From the NCBI GenBank assembly GCA_016840125.1, contig JAEOSY010000387.1, positions 1 to 13,673 on the forward strand: a DNA stretch of 13,673 nt. The letters are read 5' to 3'. This document shows positions 1-6,286 of this stretch, piece after piece. Origin of the DNA: Candidatus Helarchaeota archaeon (GTDB taxonomy: Archaea > Asgardarchaeota > Lokiarchaeia > Helarchaeales > HEL-GB-A). A program made the position numbers and the translations under genes. The number at the start of each line of letters is the position of its first letter. Position 1 is the stretch's first letter. Below the pieces are notes generated by a model. That model had not been told where the DNA came from, ran no database searches, and saw only the letters and a list, made by a program, of their open reading frames with translations.

Positions 1-195
1 GCTGCAGTGAAAACGGAATGGCAAGCTGCCTTGAGCATAGACAAAATCATTATTCCAGTCTTCGAAGACTTGGACAACGTTCCCTTTCTATTGAAACATC
101 GACGCGGAGTTGAAATCCAGCTTGATGATCTCGAGGGCACAGTAAAAAACCTTTACAATGTTATCTTACGCGTTATAAAGACGAAAGGCGAATGA
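1..195 (+). CDS. C-terminal end of a TIR-like domain protein (5' truncated by window)
   Basis: The frame is open from base 1 and stops with TGA at 193-195, so only the last 64 codons of a longer gene are present; the GTG at 7 is not a credible start. The translation begins AAVKTEWQAAL and continues with IDKIIIPVFEDLDNVPFLL, then a helical tail. The pattern of a Glu-Trp pair followed by an Ala-rich helix, a 'K.IIPV' strand and a 'VP.LL' turn matches the C-terminal half of TIR domains, where the Glu in that position (residue 6 here) is the usual NADase catalytic residue. TIR proteins in prokaryotes are commonly NAD-consuming defence effectors. That role is not demonstrated here because the N-terminal part lies outside the window. 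Any coiled-coil or sensor domain upstream is unseen. A T-rich terminator follows directly. Confidence 0.55.
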   Translation, partial: AAVKTEWQAALSIDKIIIPVFEDLDNVPFLLKHRRGVEIQLDDLEGTVKNLYNVILRVIKTKGE

Positions 196-213
196 ATTCT
201 TCTCTATCCGCCC

Positions 214-233
214 CCTTTTTTTTTCCCTTTTTA
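214..233 (+). terminator. T-rich archaeal terminator after the TIR-like gene
   Basis: A run of nine T (216-224) and a second of five T (228-232), separated by CCC, lies about 20 bases after the TGA stop. Oligo-T tracts are the usual intrinsic termination signal in archaea. No hairpin is needed and none is seen. Confidence 0.5.
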
Positions 234-293
234 ATTTTACTATCAAGGACGGAGGACACCATTTACCTTCAGACAGGGTAGTTCAATAAGAAA

Positions 294-306
294 CTATTAA
301 ATATAA
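294..306 (+). promoter_or_regulatory. Probable TATA box for the membrane protein gene
   Basis: The stretch ACTATTAAATATA fits an archaeal TATA box. A transcript starting about 25 bases downstream (near 325-330) would include the Shine-Dalgarno-like AGGAG at 341-345 but begins well before the first ATG at 457. This supports a translation start upstream of 457. Confidence 0.4.
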
Positions 307-340
307 AAAAAAATCAATTTTACACTATCTTTCCAAGCAG

Positions 341-354
341 AGGAGATAGAAATT
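341..354 (+). promoter_or_regulatory. Shine-Dalgarno AGGAG with in-frame ATT, candidate true start of the membrane protein
   Basis: AGGAG (341-345) is followed after six bases by ATT (352-354), which is in frame with the gene at 457. The frame is open from 307 and contains no ATG, GTG or TTG before 457. The first ATG lacks a ribosome binding site and would cut through a hydrophobic helix. ATT is a rare start codon, so a sequencing or assembly error turning ATG into ATT is also possible. Confidence 0.45.
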
Positions 355-456
355 ACGGATAAAAAAGAATCAGGAAAACGAGTTAAAAAGACTTTTTTAG
401 AGACCTTTAAATTCCTTTATGACATTAAGGTTACAACAATTCTTCTTGCTGTATTT

Positions 457-1512
457 ATGGCGAGTTATTATGGAATTATCTTAACATGGGGCTATTTTAA
501 TAATCCATCGTTTTTAAATGCAAATCTTCACGAGCCTATGATGTATATTCTGTTTCCAGTATTCGTATTGTCGGCTTATTACATTCGATATATAGTCAAT
601 AAAGTCTATGATATAGCCTATGGCCCGGATGCCGATCAAACCGAGAAGATCTTTAGAAAAAAAGAATTTTTTAATGATTGGAGGACCAAATTATTTGGAA
701 GTTTGAATAACGATAAAGTAAATGTTCCATTTGGATTATTAGCCGTTGTAGTATTTCTCACTCTGCAATTTTTCATGTTGAGGGGCTATACTCTCGCCGG
801 GGTCAATTATTTTACTGATCCTTTTTTGACGATCGCCGCGATTGTCAATATGATTTGGTGGGGTTGTATCTACTTTGCAATGGGATTGGGTTTCATCCTC
901 TTGGTTAAGACTCTATATTATATCTCTTTTATTGGAAAAGATATTGAAAAATTAAGTATAAATGATGCTTTAAACAAATATCTCTCGAGATTAAAAGGTG
1001 TAGAAATCAAGTCTGAATCCATAACTTATCTTGATTTTCAAAGACGGAATAGATTAATTGGCGCCTACTTATTTAATTTTAGTTTTAGGCTAATTATTTT
1101 CTTCTTAATACTCGCTACAGGATCTATTTTTACAGTTCAAGTGGGAATCTGGACGGGTGAAGTGACGTTGTTAATTTCTATATTGGCACTTATTGCGGTT
1201 CTCGTATTTTTTATACCTCAGTACTCGATTCATAGCATTTTGAAAAAAACTAAAGGGATTTTAATTGATGTTTTGCGTCACCTCCATGACCATTTGCGAG
1301 AAGAAATTGGTGATCATTTATATTCAACGGAACCCATTTCGCCAGAATCTCTAGAATTTAAGCTAAAGAAGCTAGAATATGCTAAAACCAGCCTACTAGA
1401 AATAGGAGAGCTAGGTACATGGGTTTATGACTTCCCAGAGATCATGAAATTGGTAGCTGCAGCTGCCTTATCTCTAATCCCAATAACACTTGAATTAACA
1501 AGTGTCTTCTAA
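457..1512 (+). CDS. Multi-pass membrane protein of unknown function
   Basis: I do not recognise a family. The 351-residue product from ATG 457 has about six strongly hydrophobic segments, roughly at residues 28-48, 92-115, 122-160 (probably two helices), 202-228 and 235-258, with a last hydrophobic stretch at the very C-terminus (about 330-351). Loops between the helices are charged, with a Lys/Glu-rich region at about 55-85 and 165-195. A soluble helical part (about 265-325) precedes the C-terminal hydrophobic stretch. The start is doubtful: the in-frame codons before 457 encode a continuation of the first helix (IKVTTILLAVF) and a basic N-terminus, and an AGGAG motif precedes an in-frame ATT at 352. 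The real protein is probably about 386 residues. The gene appears to be a single transcription unit with its own TATA box near 300. A decayed copy of its last codons follows downstream. Confidence 0.75.
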   Translation: MASYYGIILTWGYFNNPSFLNANLHEPMMYILFPVFVLSAYYIRYIVNKVYDIAYGPDADQTEKIFRKKEFFNDWRTKLFGSLNNDKVNVPFGLLAVVVFLTLQFFMLRGYTLAGVNYFTDPFLTIAAIVNMIWWGCIYFAMGLGFILLVKTLYYISFIGKDIEKLSINDALNKYLSRLKGVEIKSESITYLDFQRRNRLIGAYLFNFSFRLIIFFLILATGSIFTVQVGIWTGEVTLLISILALIAVLVFFIPQYSIHSILKKTKGILIDVLRHLHDHLREEIGDHLYSTEPISPESLEFKLKKLEYAKTSLLEIGELGTWVYDFPEIMKLVAAAALSLIPITLELTSVF

Positions 1513-1589
1513 CCCCCTATTAATAAAAATCCAATAACATCTAAGCTCTTTTAAAATAACAGTTAATCTTAATTATATTCAAAGCTTTT

Positions 1590-1727
1590 TAGGGAGTTGC
1601 GACTATCTCAGCTCGGTTTATCGCGGGGAAATTGAAGTGGGTAGCAGCAGCTTAGCCTTTTATAGCAGCAGCTGCTTTATCCATTATTCCGATACCTCTT
1701 GAATTATTTAACCTTTTAATTAATTAT
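1590..1727 (+). pseudogene. Decayed remnant of a paralogue of the upstream membrane protein (C-terminal end)
   Basis: Codons 1665-1709 translate to AAAALSIIPIPLELF, nearly identical to the C-terminus of the membrane protein just upstream (AAAALSLIPITLELTSVF). The same frame carries a TAG at 1653-1655, with a partial repeat of the Ala-rich segment (WVAAA) before it, and has no start codon. This looks like the last piece of a tandem duplicate that has been disrupted and mostly deleted. The upstream part (about 1590-1640) is only weakly similar, so the left limit is uncertain. The neighbouring mobile element remnant, which begins near 1735, may have caused the loss. Confidence 0.5.
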
Positions 1728-1780
1728 AAAAACTTATAAATTTCTCCTAAAATCTATAAATTCCTATGCTAATTCTCCAT

Positions 1781-1914
1781 CTACTCGCACGCGAGTAGAC
1801 CCGCCCTAAGGTTATCAGGCGGTACGCCCGTCACCGGGTCCAAGCCATCCAGCGCGACGGTGAAGGGTCCTTGCAGGTAGTCGTTGGGTCTGGAGACTTG
1901 AAGGGAGTTACCCC
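1781..1914 (-). ncRNA. Omega-RNA-like right end of the deleted element
   Basis: This is the best-conserved part relative to the tnpB 3' end at 13472-13624. It contains the GGGGTAACTCCC and GTCTCCAGAC hairpin-like blocks (1886-1914), a CCGCC/GGCGG stem (about 1800-1825), and the terminal hairpin CTACTCGCACGCGAGTAG (1781-1798), whose stem differs in sequence from the intact copy but still pairs perfectly. TnpB omega RNAs come from just this position. A promoter driving it was not identified, so transcription is unproven. Confidence 0.4.
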
Positions 1915-2042
1915 GTGGTACTCAAAAAGTACATGAATTCTTACTCCATTCCTAGGCGGGACTGCTCGGGTTCAAACGGGGCTTTAGGACGTCCCCGACT
2001 TGGGCGCGCAACCACTACGAATGGGGGGATGTAGTTCCTGAA
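1797..2042 (-). pseudogene. tnpB: Truncated, frame-broken 3' fragment of tnpB
   Basis: In the frame corresponding to the intact tnpB, the minus strand encodes RAQVGDVLKPRLNPSSPA followed by TAG, matching the intact protein's LAQVGGVLKPRLKPSSPYY (residues 420-438). A further in-frame TAG and an indel lie just upstream. Downstream, the segment that doubles as omega RNA is much better preserved than the coding frame, which suggests selection on the RNA or DNA end rather than on protein. Confidence 0.7.
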
Positions 2043-2133
2043 ATTCAAATCCTTTTTGAGTGAACGCCACACACCGTAGGAATAAGTGTGGTCATGTAAG
2101 ATGAGGACGCGCTCCTTTTTAAACCCTTCGGAT

Positions 2134-2164
2134 GCATTTGCGCATTTCGCTAATTTGCGTATTT
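2134..2164 (-). repeat. Two 12-bp repeats at 17-bp spacing near the left end of the deleted element
   Basis: ATTTGCGCATTT (2136-2147) and ATTTGCGTATTT (2153-2164) are spaced 17 bases apart, start to start. The same 12-mer at the same spacing occurs between tnpA and tnpB of the intact element (12035 and 12052). The core TGCGCA is palindromic. Relative to the transposon the asymmetric flanks are inverted compared with the intact copy. Confidence 0.5.
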
Positions 2165-2221
2165 TTTTCAGGCGATTTTTATAATTTTTTATAGGTTTTT
2201 GAGGATCAGTTCAAACAATAT

Positions 2222-2243
2222 AATTTAAAAAAGAGAATTTCTC
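2222..2243 (-). terminator. Weak T-run terminator after the long scpB-like gene
   Basis: On the minus strand a small palindrome GAGAAATTCTC is followed by six T (2227-2232), about 40 bases after the stop of the upstream gene. The stem is too tight to form a good hairpin, so the T tract is the more likely signal. Confidence 0.35.
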
Positions 2244-2278
2244 ATTTAATTTGAAACCTATCGATGCGGGGTGAAATA

Positions 2279-3352
2279 CTAAACTTTTTCTAGTTTTGCT
2301 CGCTTTTTTAGTCGCCAAACCAACTGAATCTTTAAATTTCGCATTTCTGTGTCAAACCCATAGATATCCGCGAATTTTTTAGAAGTTTTAAGGAGGTTAG
2401 TACGTTCCTGCTTTTCTAGGGTGATGAATCCTTTCTCATGTAATGATCTGATACTCTCATAGATGGTGGGGCGCCCTGAAATCTTCACAAGTAGGGCACT
2501 CGTAATAGGCTGTCGATATGCAATTGCAGTGAGCGTTTCTATCTCCTCAGATGAGAGCATTGCTTCTTTCGGGATGAATTCTTGAATATGATCATAGAGG
2601 CCTCGCGAGAATTCTTCACAAAGTTGAAGAACCCAGCGATCTTTTGTTGGGTTAAGAACTTCCATGGCACTATTTTGCTCTTGTAAATTCCGTTTTATAC
2701 GCCGAAGTGCCCAGCGAACGGTTAATCGGTCTGAATTCAGATGCTCCGCTATTTCTAGCTCACTGATTGGTCGCCCCGCAAGAAATAAAGACGCTTCAAC
2801 GTAGGGGACTAGTTTCTCCCTTTCATCCTTTTCCTTTTGCTTCTCTTCTGCCTCTCTCTTCTTTTGTAGTTCCGCTAATGCTTTAATATCCTCTTCTTCA
2901 GTTGACGCACTCGTCGTTTCAGTAATAAGTTCACTTGTCATCTCAGATTGAATTGCTTCTTTTATAGTTTTAGATTCAGGTGGTTCAATAGCGGTTTCGG
3001 ATTCGATTGGTTCACTCCTCGGTTTAGCTTCGATTGATGTTTCATGTATTTCATTGGTGATCGCTTGCGAAAATTCTTGAAAAACCTGTTCGAGTTGACT
3101 ACTTTCATCCCAATCCCATGTAGATTCCGAATCAGAAGTCTTTTCTGTTTCTGGATTGATTGAATCTTCAGTTACAGTATCTGGAGCCTTGGATAACAAT
3201 CCATTTTTAACTGGCTCAATATTTTCTTCAGCGTTTGGAACCGTTTCGGCATCTGCATCTGGATCAGCATGCTTATTCTCTTCATTCGGCTCCAATGTAC
3301 CATCACACAAAACAAAATTTTGTATAATAAAGTTAAATAGAATCCAAAACAT
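2279..3352 (-). CDS. scpB: ScpB-like SMC accessory protein with long acidic N-terminal extension
   Basis: The C-terminal half (about residues 180-335) has the ScpB double winged-helix pattern. It starts with VEASLFLAGRPISELEIAEHL and includes the hallmark ETLTAIAYRQPIT at 272-284, followed by SGRPTIYESIRSLHEKGFI. ScpB proteins bind the kleisin ScpA in SMC condensin complexes that organise and segregate chromosomes. Residues about 20-155 are a low-complexity acidic region rich in Glu, Asp, Ser, Thr and Pro, and 155-180 is a charged helix; ordinary ScpB (about 180-200 residues) lacks both. The start is uncertain: ATG 3352 would give the hydrophobic MFWILFNFIIQ, with no ribosome binding site, and overlaps AT-rich sequence that looks like a divergent promoter (3322-3340). 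TTG codons at 3310 or 3295 are alternatives. It is separated from the scpA-scpB operon by a GTPase gene and a longin-like gene. Confidence 0.8.
   Translation of the reverse strand: MFWILFNFIIQNFVLCDGTLEPNEENKHADPDADAETVPNAEENIEPVKNGLLSKAPDTVTEDSINPETEKTSDSESTWDWDESSQLEQVFQEFSQAITNEIHETSIEAKPRSEPIESETAIEPPESKTIKEAIQSEMTSELITETTSASTEEEDIKALAELQKKREAEEKQKEKDEREKLVPYVEASLFLAGRPISELEIAEHLNSDRLTVRWALRRIKRNLQEQNSAMEVLNPTKDRWVLQLCEEFSRGLYDHIQEFIPKEAMLSSEEIETLTAIAYRQPITSALLVKISGRPTIYESIRSLHEKGFITLEKQERTNLLKTSKKFADIYGFDTEMRNLKIQLVWRLKKRAKLEKV
3322..3341. promoter_or_regulatory. Divergent promoter region between long scpB and the GTPase
   Basis: TATAATAAAG and TTAAATAG lie here. TTAAATA at 3333-3339 is about 26 bases before a plausible plus-strand transcript start near 3362, giving a short leader for the ATG at 3373. 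TATAATAAA at 3323-3331 read on the other strand (TTTATTATA) could serve the minus gene if that gene starts at an internal TTG. Confidence 0.4.
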
Positions 3353-3372
3353 AAAGGTGTTGAGTGGTTTCT

Positions 3373-4524
3373 ATGTCGAGCAAAATATTAAGCTTGGTGA
3401 AGATAGCTTCTATTCCAAAAGATGTGCAAAAGCTCTTAGATGAGCCGATTTCTATTATTAAGGGTGCTGAGGACAAAGATATTCAGGCTCTTGAAAAAAT
3501 TGGGCTTAAACTCATTAAAGATCTTATAGAACTCAAAAATATCGAAGAAATTCAAAAGGATATTCCCCCTTTAACATTAGATAAACTACTAACAACTGCT
3601 CGGATTATCAATGCGATTGCCCAAAAGAAGGATACAGGGAAAAAAGTCATTGTTGCGGGATTAGATGCAGCAGGAAAAACTACTATCATTCAAACTATCA
3701 TGGATCCCATGAATTATAAACCCGGCGACGAAAAACCCACAAAGGGGGTAGATACTGAGCAAATAGATTTGTTTGGATTTAAAATTAGTCTTTGGGATCT
3801 AGGTGGTCAACGCATTTATCGCGATGAATATATTGCAGAAAAGAATGCAGATCGTCACTTTGGGTTTACAAATTTATTCATATTTGTTATTGATCTTCAA
3901 GCCCCAAAAAGGTTTAAAGAAGCATATGAGTATTTGAAACGTATCGCAGCTATCTATCAACACCTCGAAGAGACCCCCTATTGTTTGATCCTAATCCACA
4001 AGTCAGACCCTAAATTGAATGCAAAGGATTTAAAGACACGGTCTGAAGAAATCAAGACAAGTGTAAAAGATATTCTATCTGGGTTTATGTTATCGTTTTA
4101 TAACACGAGCGTTTTTGATCGTGGCTCTCTTTTCCCTGCGATCAGCAAAGGGATGCGTGAAATTTCCATGGTGAAACCTATTCTCGAGGGGATTTTGAAA
4201 AATTCGCAGGAGAACATCAAAGCCAAATCCATGTCGCTTTATGATAAAACCGGGATTTGTGCAGCGGAAGCTGGTTCGGCGAATGATCATCTGAAAAATT
4301 TTACGATCAACGTCATTCTCAGTGAAGAACTGGGATTATTCCCTGATGATGCCTCCAAGCTTATTTTAGCTCTGAAAAATGGGGAATTCCGCATTATCGA
4401 GCGGATCCAAGCGAAGAATGATAAATTCTATTTAGCTTGGCAGGCTGGTGAAAATCCAGCGGCTTTAATTCTTCCTCCTCTCATAAAAGAAATGGAACCC
4501 TGGATTGTAAACTTCTTGCACTAA
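3373..4524 (+). CDS. Rag/Arf-like small GTPase with N-terminal helical and C-terminal roadblock/longin-like domains
   Basis: Counting residues from the in-frame GTG at 3364, the G domain spans about 93-265. It has P-loop GLDAAGKTT (99-107), switch I Thr in PTKGVDT (126), switch II WDLGGQ (144-149, the Arf-type form), HKSD (212-215) in the N/TKxD position and NTSVFD (247-252) for G5. The HK.D and TS.(F/Y/W) forms recall Rag/Gtr GTPases; WDLGGQ recalls Arf. The first 90 residues are helical, with an HhH-like stretch DIQALEKIGLKLIKDLIEL. The C-terminal 100 residues, beginning AKSMSLYDKTGICAAEAG and ending in strand-helix pattern, resemble a roadblock or longin fold, as the C-terminal roadblock does in eukaryotic Rag GTPases. 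I chose ATG 3373; GTG 3364 follows a GGTG motif and is possible. It converges with the longin-like gene, with two bases between their stops. Confidence 0.85.
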   Translation: MSSKILSLVKIASIPKDVQKLLDEPISIIKGAEDKDIQALEKIGLKLIKDLIELKNIEEIQKDIPPLTLDKLLTTARIINAIAQKKDTGKKVIVAGLDAAGKTTIIQTIMDPMNYKPGDEKPTKGVDTEQIDLFGFKISLWDLGGQRIYRDEYIAEKNADRHFGFTNLFIFVIDLQAPKRFKEAYEYLKRIAAIYQHLEETPYCLILIHKSDPKLNAKDLKTRSEEIKTSVKDILSGFMLSFYNTSVFDRGSLFPAISKGMREISMVKPILEGILKNSQENIKAKSMSLYDKTGICAAEAGSANDHLKNFTINVILSEELGLFPDDASKLILALKNGEFRIIERIQAKNDKFYLAWQAGENPAALILPPLIKEMEPWIVNFLH

Positions 4525-4526
4525 GA

Positions 4527-5717
4527 TTACAAGAAAAAAATTCGATTAAAATCTTCTTTTACTTTTGGATCACGAGTATAAGTGAGAATAATATTGCGGT
4601 CTATCCCTAAAATTTCAGCCATTTTATCGACCGCCTTTCCTATGTCTCTATTCCTTCGCAATTTTCGCATCTTATCTAAGTGAATATAAACCTCTTTTAT
4701 TTGCTCAAATTTTTCTGGAGGGAGTTGTTCGATTTCAACAAATAAACTCACTTGCTGTTTTAAATTGGTTCGTAATTTCGCGAATTGTTTTTGAAAAATA
4801 ACTTCAATCCCTTGAGTCTTCTTATGGTTTTTAATTACTTTTTCGCTACGTTTCGTTAATTTCTGTATTATATCCAGTAATTCTTCCAAGAAATTATCGA
4901 GATTGCTAGAAATTTGGTCTATCTGATCATTTAATCGATTTAAAGATTCGGGTGTTATTTTGTTTCTGTATTGTTGCAGTTTCAGCTTTTGGATTGTTAT
5001 TGTTTCCTTTTTAAGTTTCAAATCATTCGCGATATTCACAATTGCTCTAATATCTTCAGGGGTTAGATTATAGAGATCAATCTGCTTCAGATCCCATGCT
5101 AGTTTCAACACATCTTTGACTTCATCTGCCCCAAACTCATCCACATCTTTAATATATTCCTCAATAAGAGTTTCCACTTCGGAAATCATCTTTCTGAGTT
5201 GCTTGATGCGAGGTTGGTCTAAGAATTTTTCTCGATCTTGTTCTAAAGCTATGAAGATATTCACATTTTCGGCAAGGAAATCAAAAGATTCTTGGATAAC
5301 CCTTTTTAAGTCCTCATCCGGAGCGTGCACTTGCTCATTAACTAAGATACGTCCTGCCACATGTATCAATAGTTGATCTAAATCATCTATATGGCGGAGA
5401 ACTAAATTATTATATCGCTCATTAACTAGAATTGTCAAAGTCGCATCTCGTGCCCCTCCCCGTGCATGTGTGTCTGGAACTTCAAGACATTTCACACACC
5501 CAATTAGATTAAAAGCAGTAAAGGGAATCACTGATATATTTTCTGGAACTTTCCCGCCTTCCGTTGCGAATAAATTTATTGATTTCAACGCAATTGCTGA
5601 GAGGGTTTTTTGCTTTACACCGGGAAACCAAGCAATGGGCATGGGACCGATATCTTTAAATTTACAATACACCAATGCATCTATTTCCCCATAGGTAAAA
5701 TCGCTTTCGGTTGTCAT
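4527..5717 (-). CDS. Longin-like domain protein with long coiled-coil C-terminus
   Basis: Residues about 8-127 fit a longin/roadblock-type alpha-beta fold. They open with DALVYCKFKDIGPMPIAWFP, a pattern (strand, then 'GP.P..WFP') seen at the start of longin-like domains such as those in NPRL2/NPRL3-type proteins, followed by helix KTLSAIALKSINLF and strands ending near VAGRILV. Residues about 130-350 are highly charged heptad-rich helix (QIDQISSNLDNFLEELLDII and similar), predicted coiled coil, with a small helical end (350-396). No enzymatic motif is visible. It is the third gene of the scpA-scpB operon: 11 bases separate the scpB stop from this ATG. It converges on the Rag-like GTPase gene. 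In eukaryotes longin proteins act as GTPase regulators or membrane-trafficking adaptors; applying that here is inference. The longin assignment rests on pattern reading only. Confidence 0.65.
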   Translation of the reverse strand: MTTESDFTYGEIDALVYCKFKDIGPMPIAWFPGVKQKTLSAIALKSINLFATEGGKVPENISVIPFTAFNLIGCVKCLEVPDTHARGGARDATLTILVNERYNNLVLRHIDDLDQLLIHVAGRILVNEQVHAPDEDLKRVIQESFDFLAENVNIFIALEQDREKFLDQPRIKQLRKMISEVETLIEEYIKDVDEFGADEVKDVLKLAWDLKQIDLYNLTPEDIRAIVNIANDLKLKKETITIQKLKLQQYRNKITPESLNRLNDQIDQISSNLDNFLEELLDIIQKLTKRSEKVIKNHKKTQGIEVIFQKQFAKLRTNLKQQVSLFVEIEQLPPEKFEQIKEVYIHLDKMRKLRRNRDIGKAVDKMAEILGIDRNIILTYTRDPKVKEDFNRIFFL

Positions 5718-5728
5718 ATGTGATAGAC

Positions 5729-6280
5729 CTATTCCTTCTTAATCATATCCAGCATTCGCTTCTTTACTTCATCTTTAAACGTTTCTTTCACGTGGTCTGG
5801 GTCAAGATTGAATACGGACGCAAAATATAATGTTGTTGATAATACTTTAGTTCGACCACTCGGCGTTAGTCTAATATAACCGTCTCGCTCGAGATTTTCT
5901 ACTTGGGCCTTTACCTTACTCCCTAAGAATTGGCGTAGTTCACTATATTTTACTGGTTGTTTTAATGCGATATATGCTAGTGTTTGCATAAGCTCCTTTG
6001 ACATGGTTTTCTTTGTTTGGAATACGTTCAATTCCTTCTTAACAGTCGGGTTAATCTGCATTTGAATGGATTGCTCCTGCTCTACTGTAATTATCTCAAT
6101 AAAACTCTTTCTTTTCTCTAAATTTTCCTTCAGTTTATTAAGGATTCCTTCCAATTCTCCATTTTCTTTAATATGCAAACTCTGTTTTATTTCCTCAATT
6201 GAGACTGGTCGTTCTGCAATGAATAGAATCGCCTCGAGAAGACGTGTATAATGGGTGGTAGGAGCAGCTTTCGAAGTCAT
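5729..6280 (-). CDS. scpB: ScpB-like segregation and condensation protein
   Basis: At 183 residues it has the usual ScpB length. Two winged-helix halves are visible: LLEAILFIAERPVSIEEIKQSL near residues 14-35, and the signature QTLAYIALKQPVKYSELRQFLG at about 99-120 followed by ENLERDGYIRLTPSGRTKVLSTT. ScpB dimers bind the central part of the ScpA kleisin in SMC complexes. The start ATG at 6280 lies six bases after the scpA stop (TGA 6287-6289), so the two are translationally close and co-transcribed. It is the shorter of two ScpB-like proteins in the window, and identity between them looks low outside the signature motif. This suggests an old duplication and possibly a heterodimer. Confidence in family is high; the heterodimer idea is inference. 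Confidence 0.85.
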   Translation of the reverse strand: MTSKAAPTTHYTRLLEAILFIAERPVSIEEIKQSLHIKENGELEGILNKLKENLEKRKSFIEIITVEQEQSIQMQINPTVKKELNVFQTKKTMSKELMQTLAYIALKQPVKYSELRQFLGSKVKAQVENLERDGYIRLTPSGRTKVLSTTLYFASVFNLDPDHVKETFKDEVKKRMLDMIKKE

Positions 6281-6286
6281 TTTTAA

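Larger units (their letters stand above)
1735..2197 (-). mobile_element. Internally deleted non-autonomous IS607-type element (MITE-like)
   Basis: Read on the minus strand, this stretch is a shortened relative of the element at 11326-13673. Its left end contains the 18-mer CTATAAAAAATTATAAAA (2177-2194), identical to 11326-11343. Its right half is homologous to the last 260 or so bases of tnpB and the sequence beyond: 54 of 56 positions match between 1797-1852 and 13547-13602, and 27 of 29 between 1886-1914 and 13472-13500. The terminal hairpin and the following GCATAGGAATTT also correspond. tnpA and most of tnpB are missing. Length is about 465 bases against at least 2.35 kb for the full element. 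It lies between the membrane-protein remnant and the 3' end of the long scpB gene. Without its own recombinase it could move only in trans. Confidence 0.8.

Noticed and set aside
2042..2104. Stem CCACAC...GTGTGG in the deleted element as a possible riboswitch or terminator
   Set aside because: A six-base stem with a 13-base loop and no T tract or conserved core; it has no counterpart in the intact element.
3156..3443. Plus-strand open frame across the start of the long scpB-like gene and into the GTPase
   Set aside because: Overlaps both genes in other frames. Its Ser/Ala-rich sequence is the antisense of the acidic region; no start signals.
5116..5376. Plus-strand open frame rich in Ser
   Set aside because: Antisense shadow of the coiled-coil region of the longin-like gene; compositionally explained by it.
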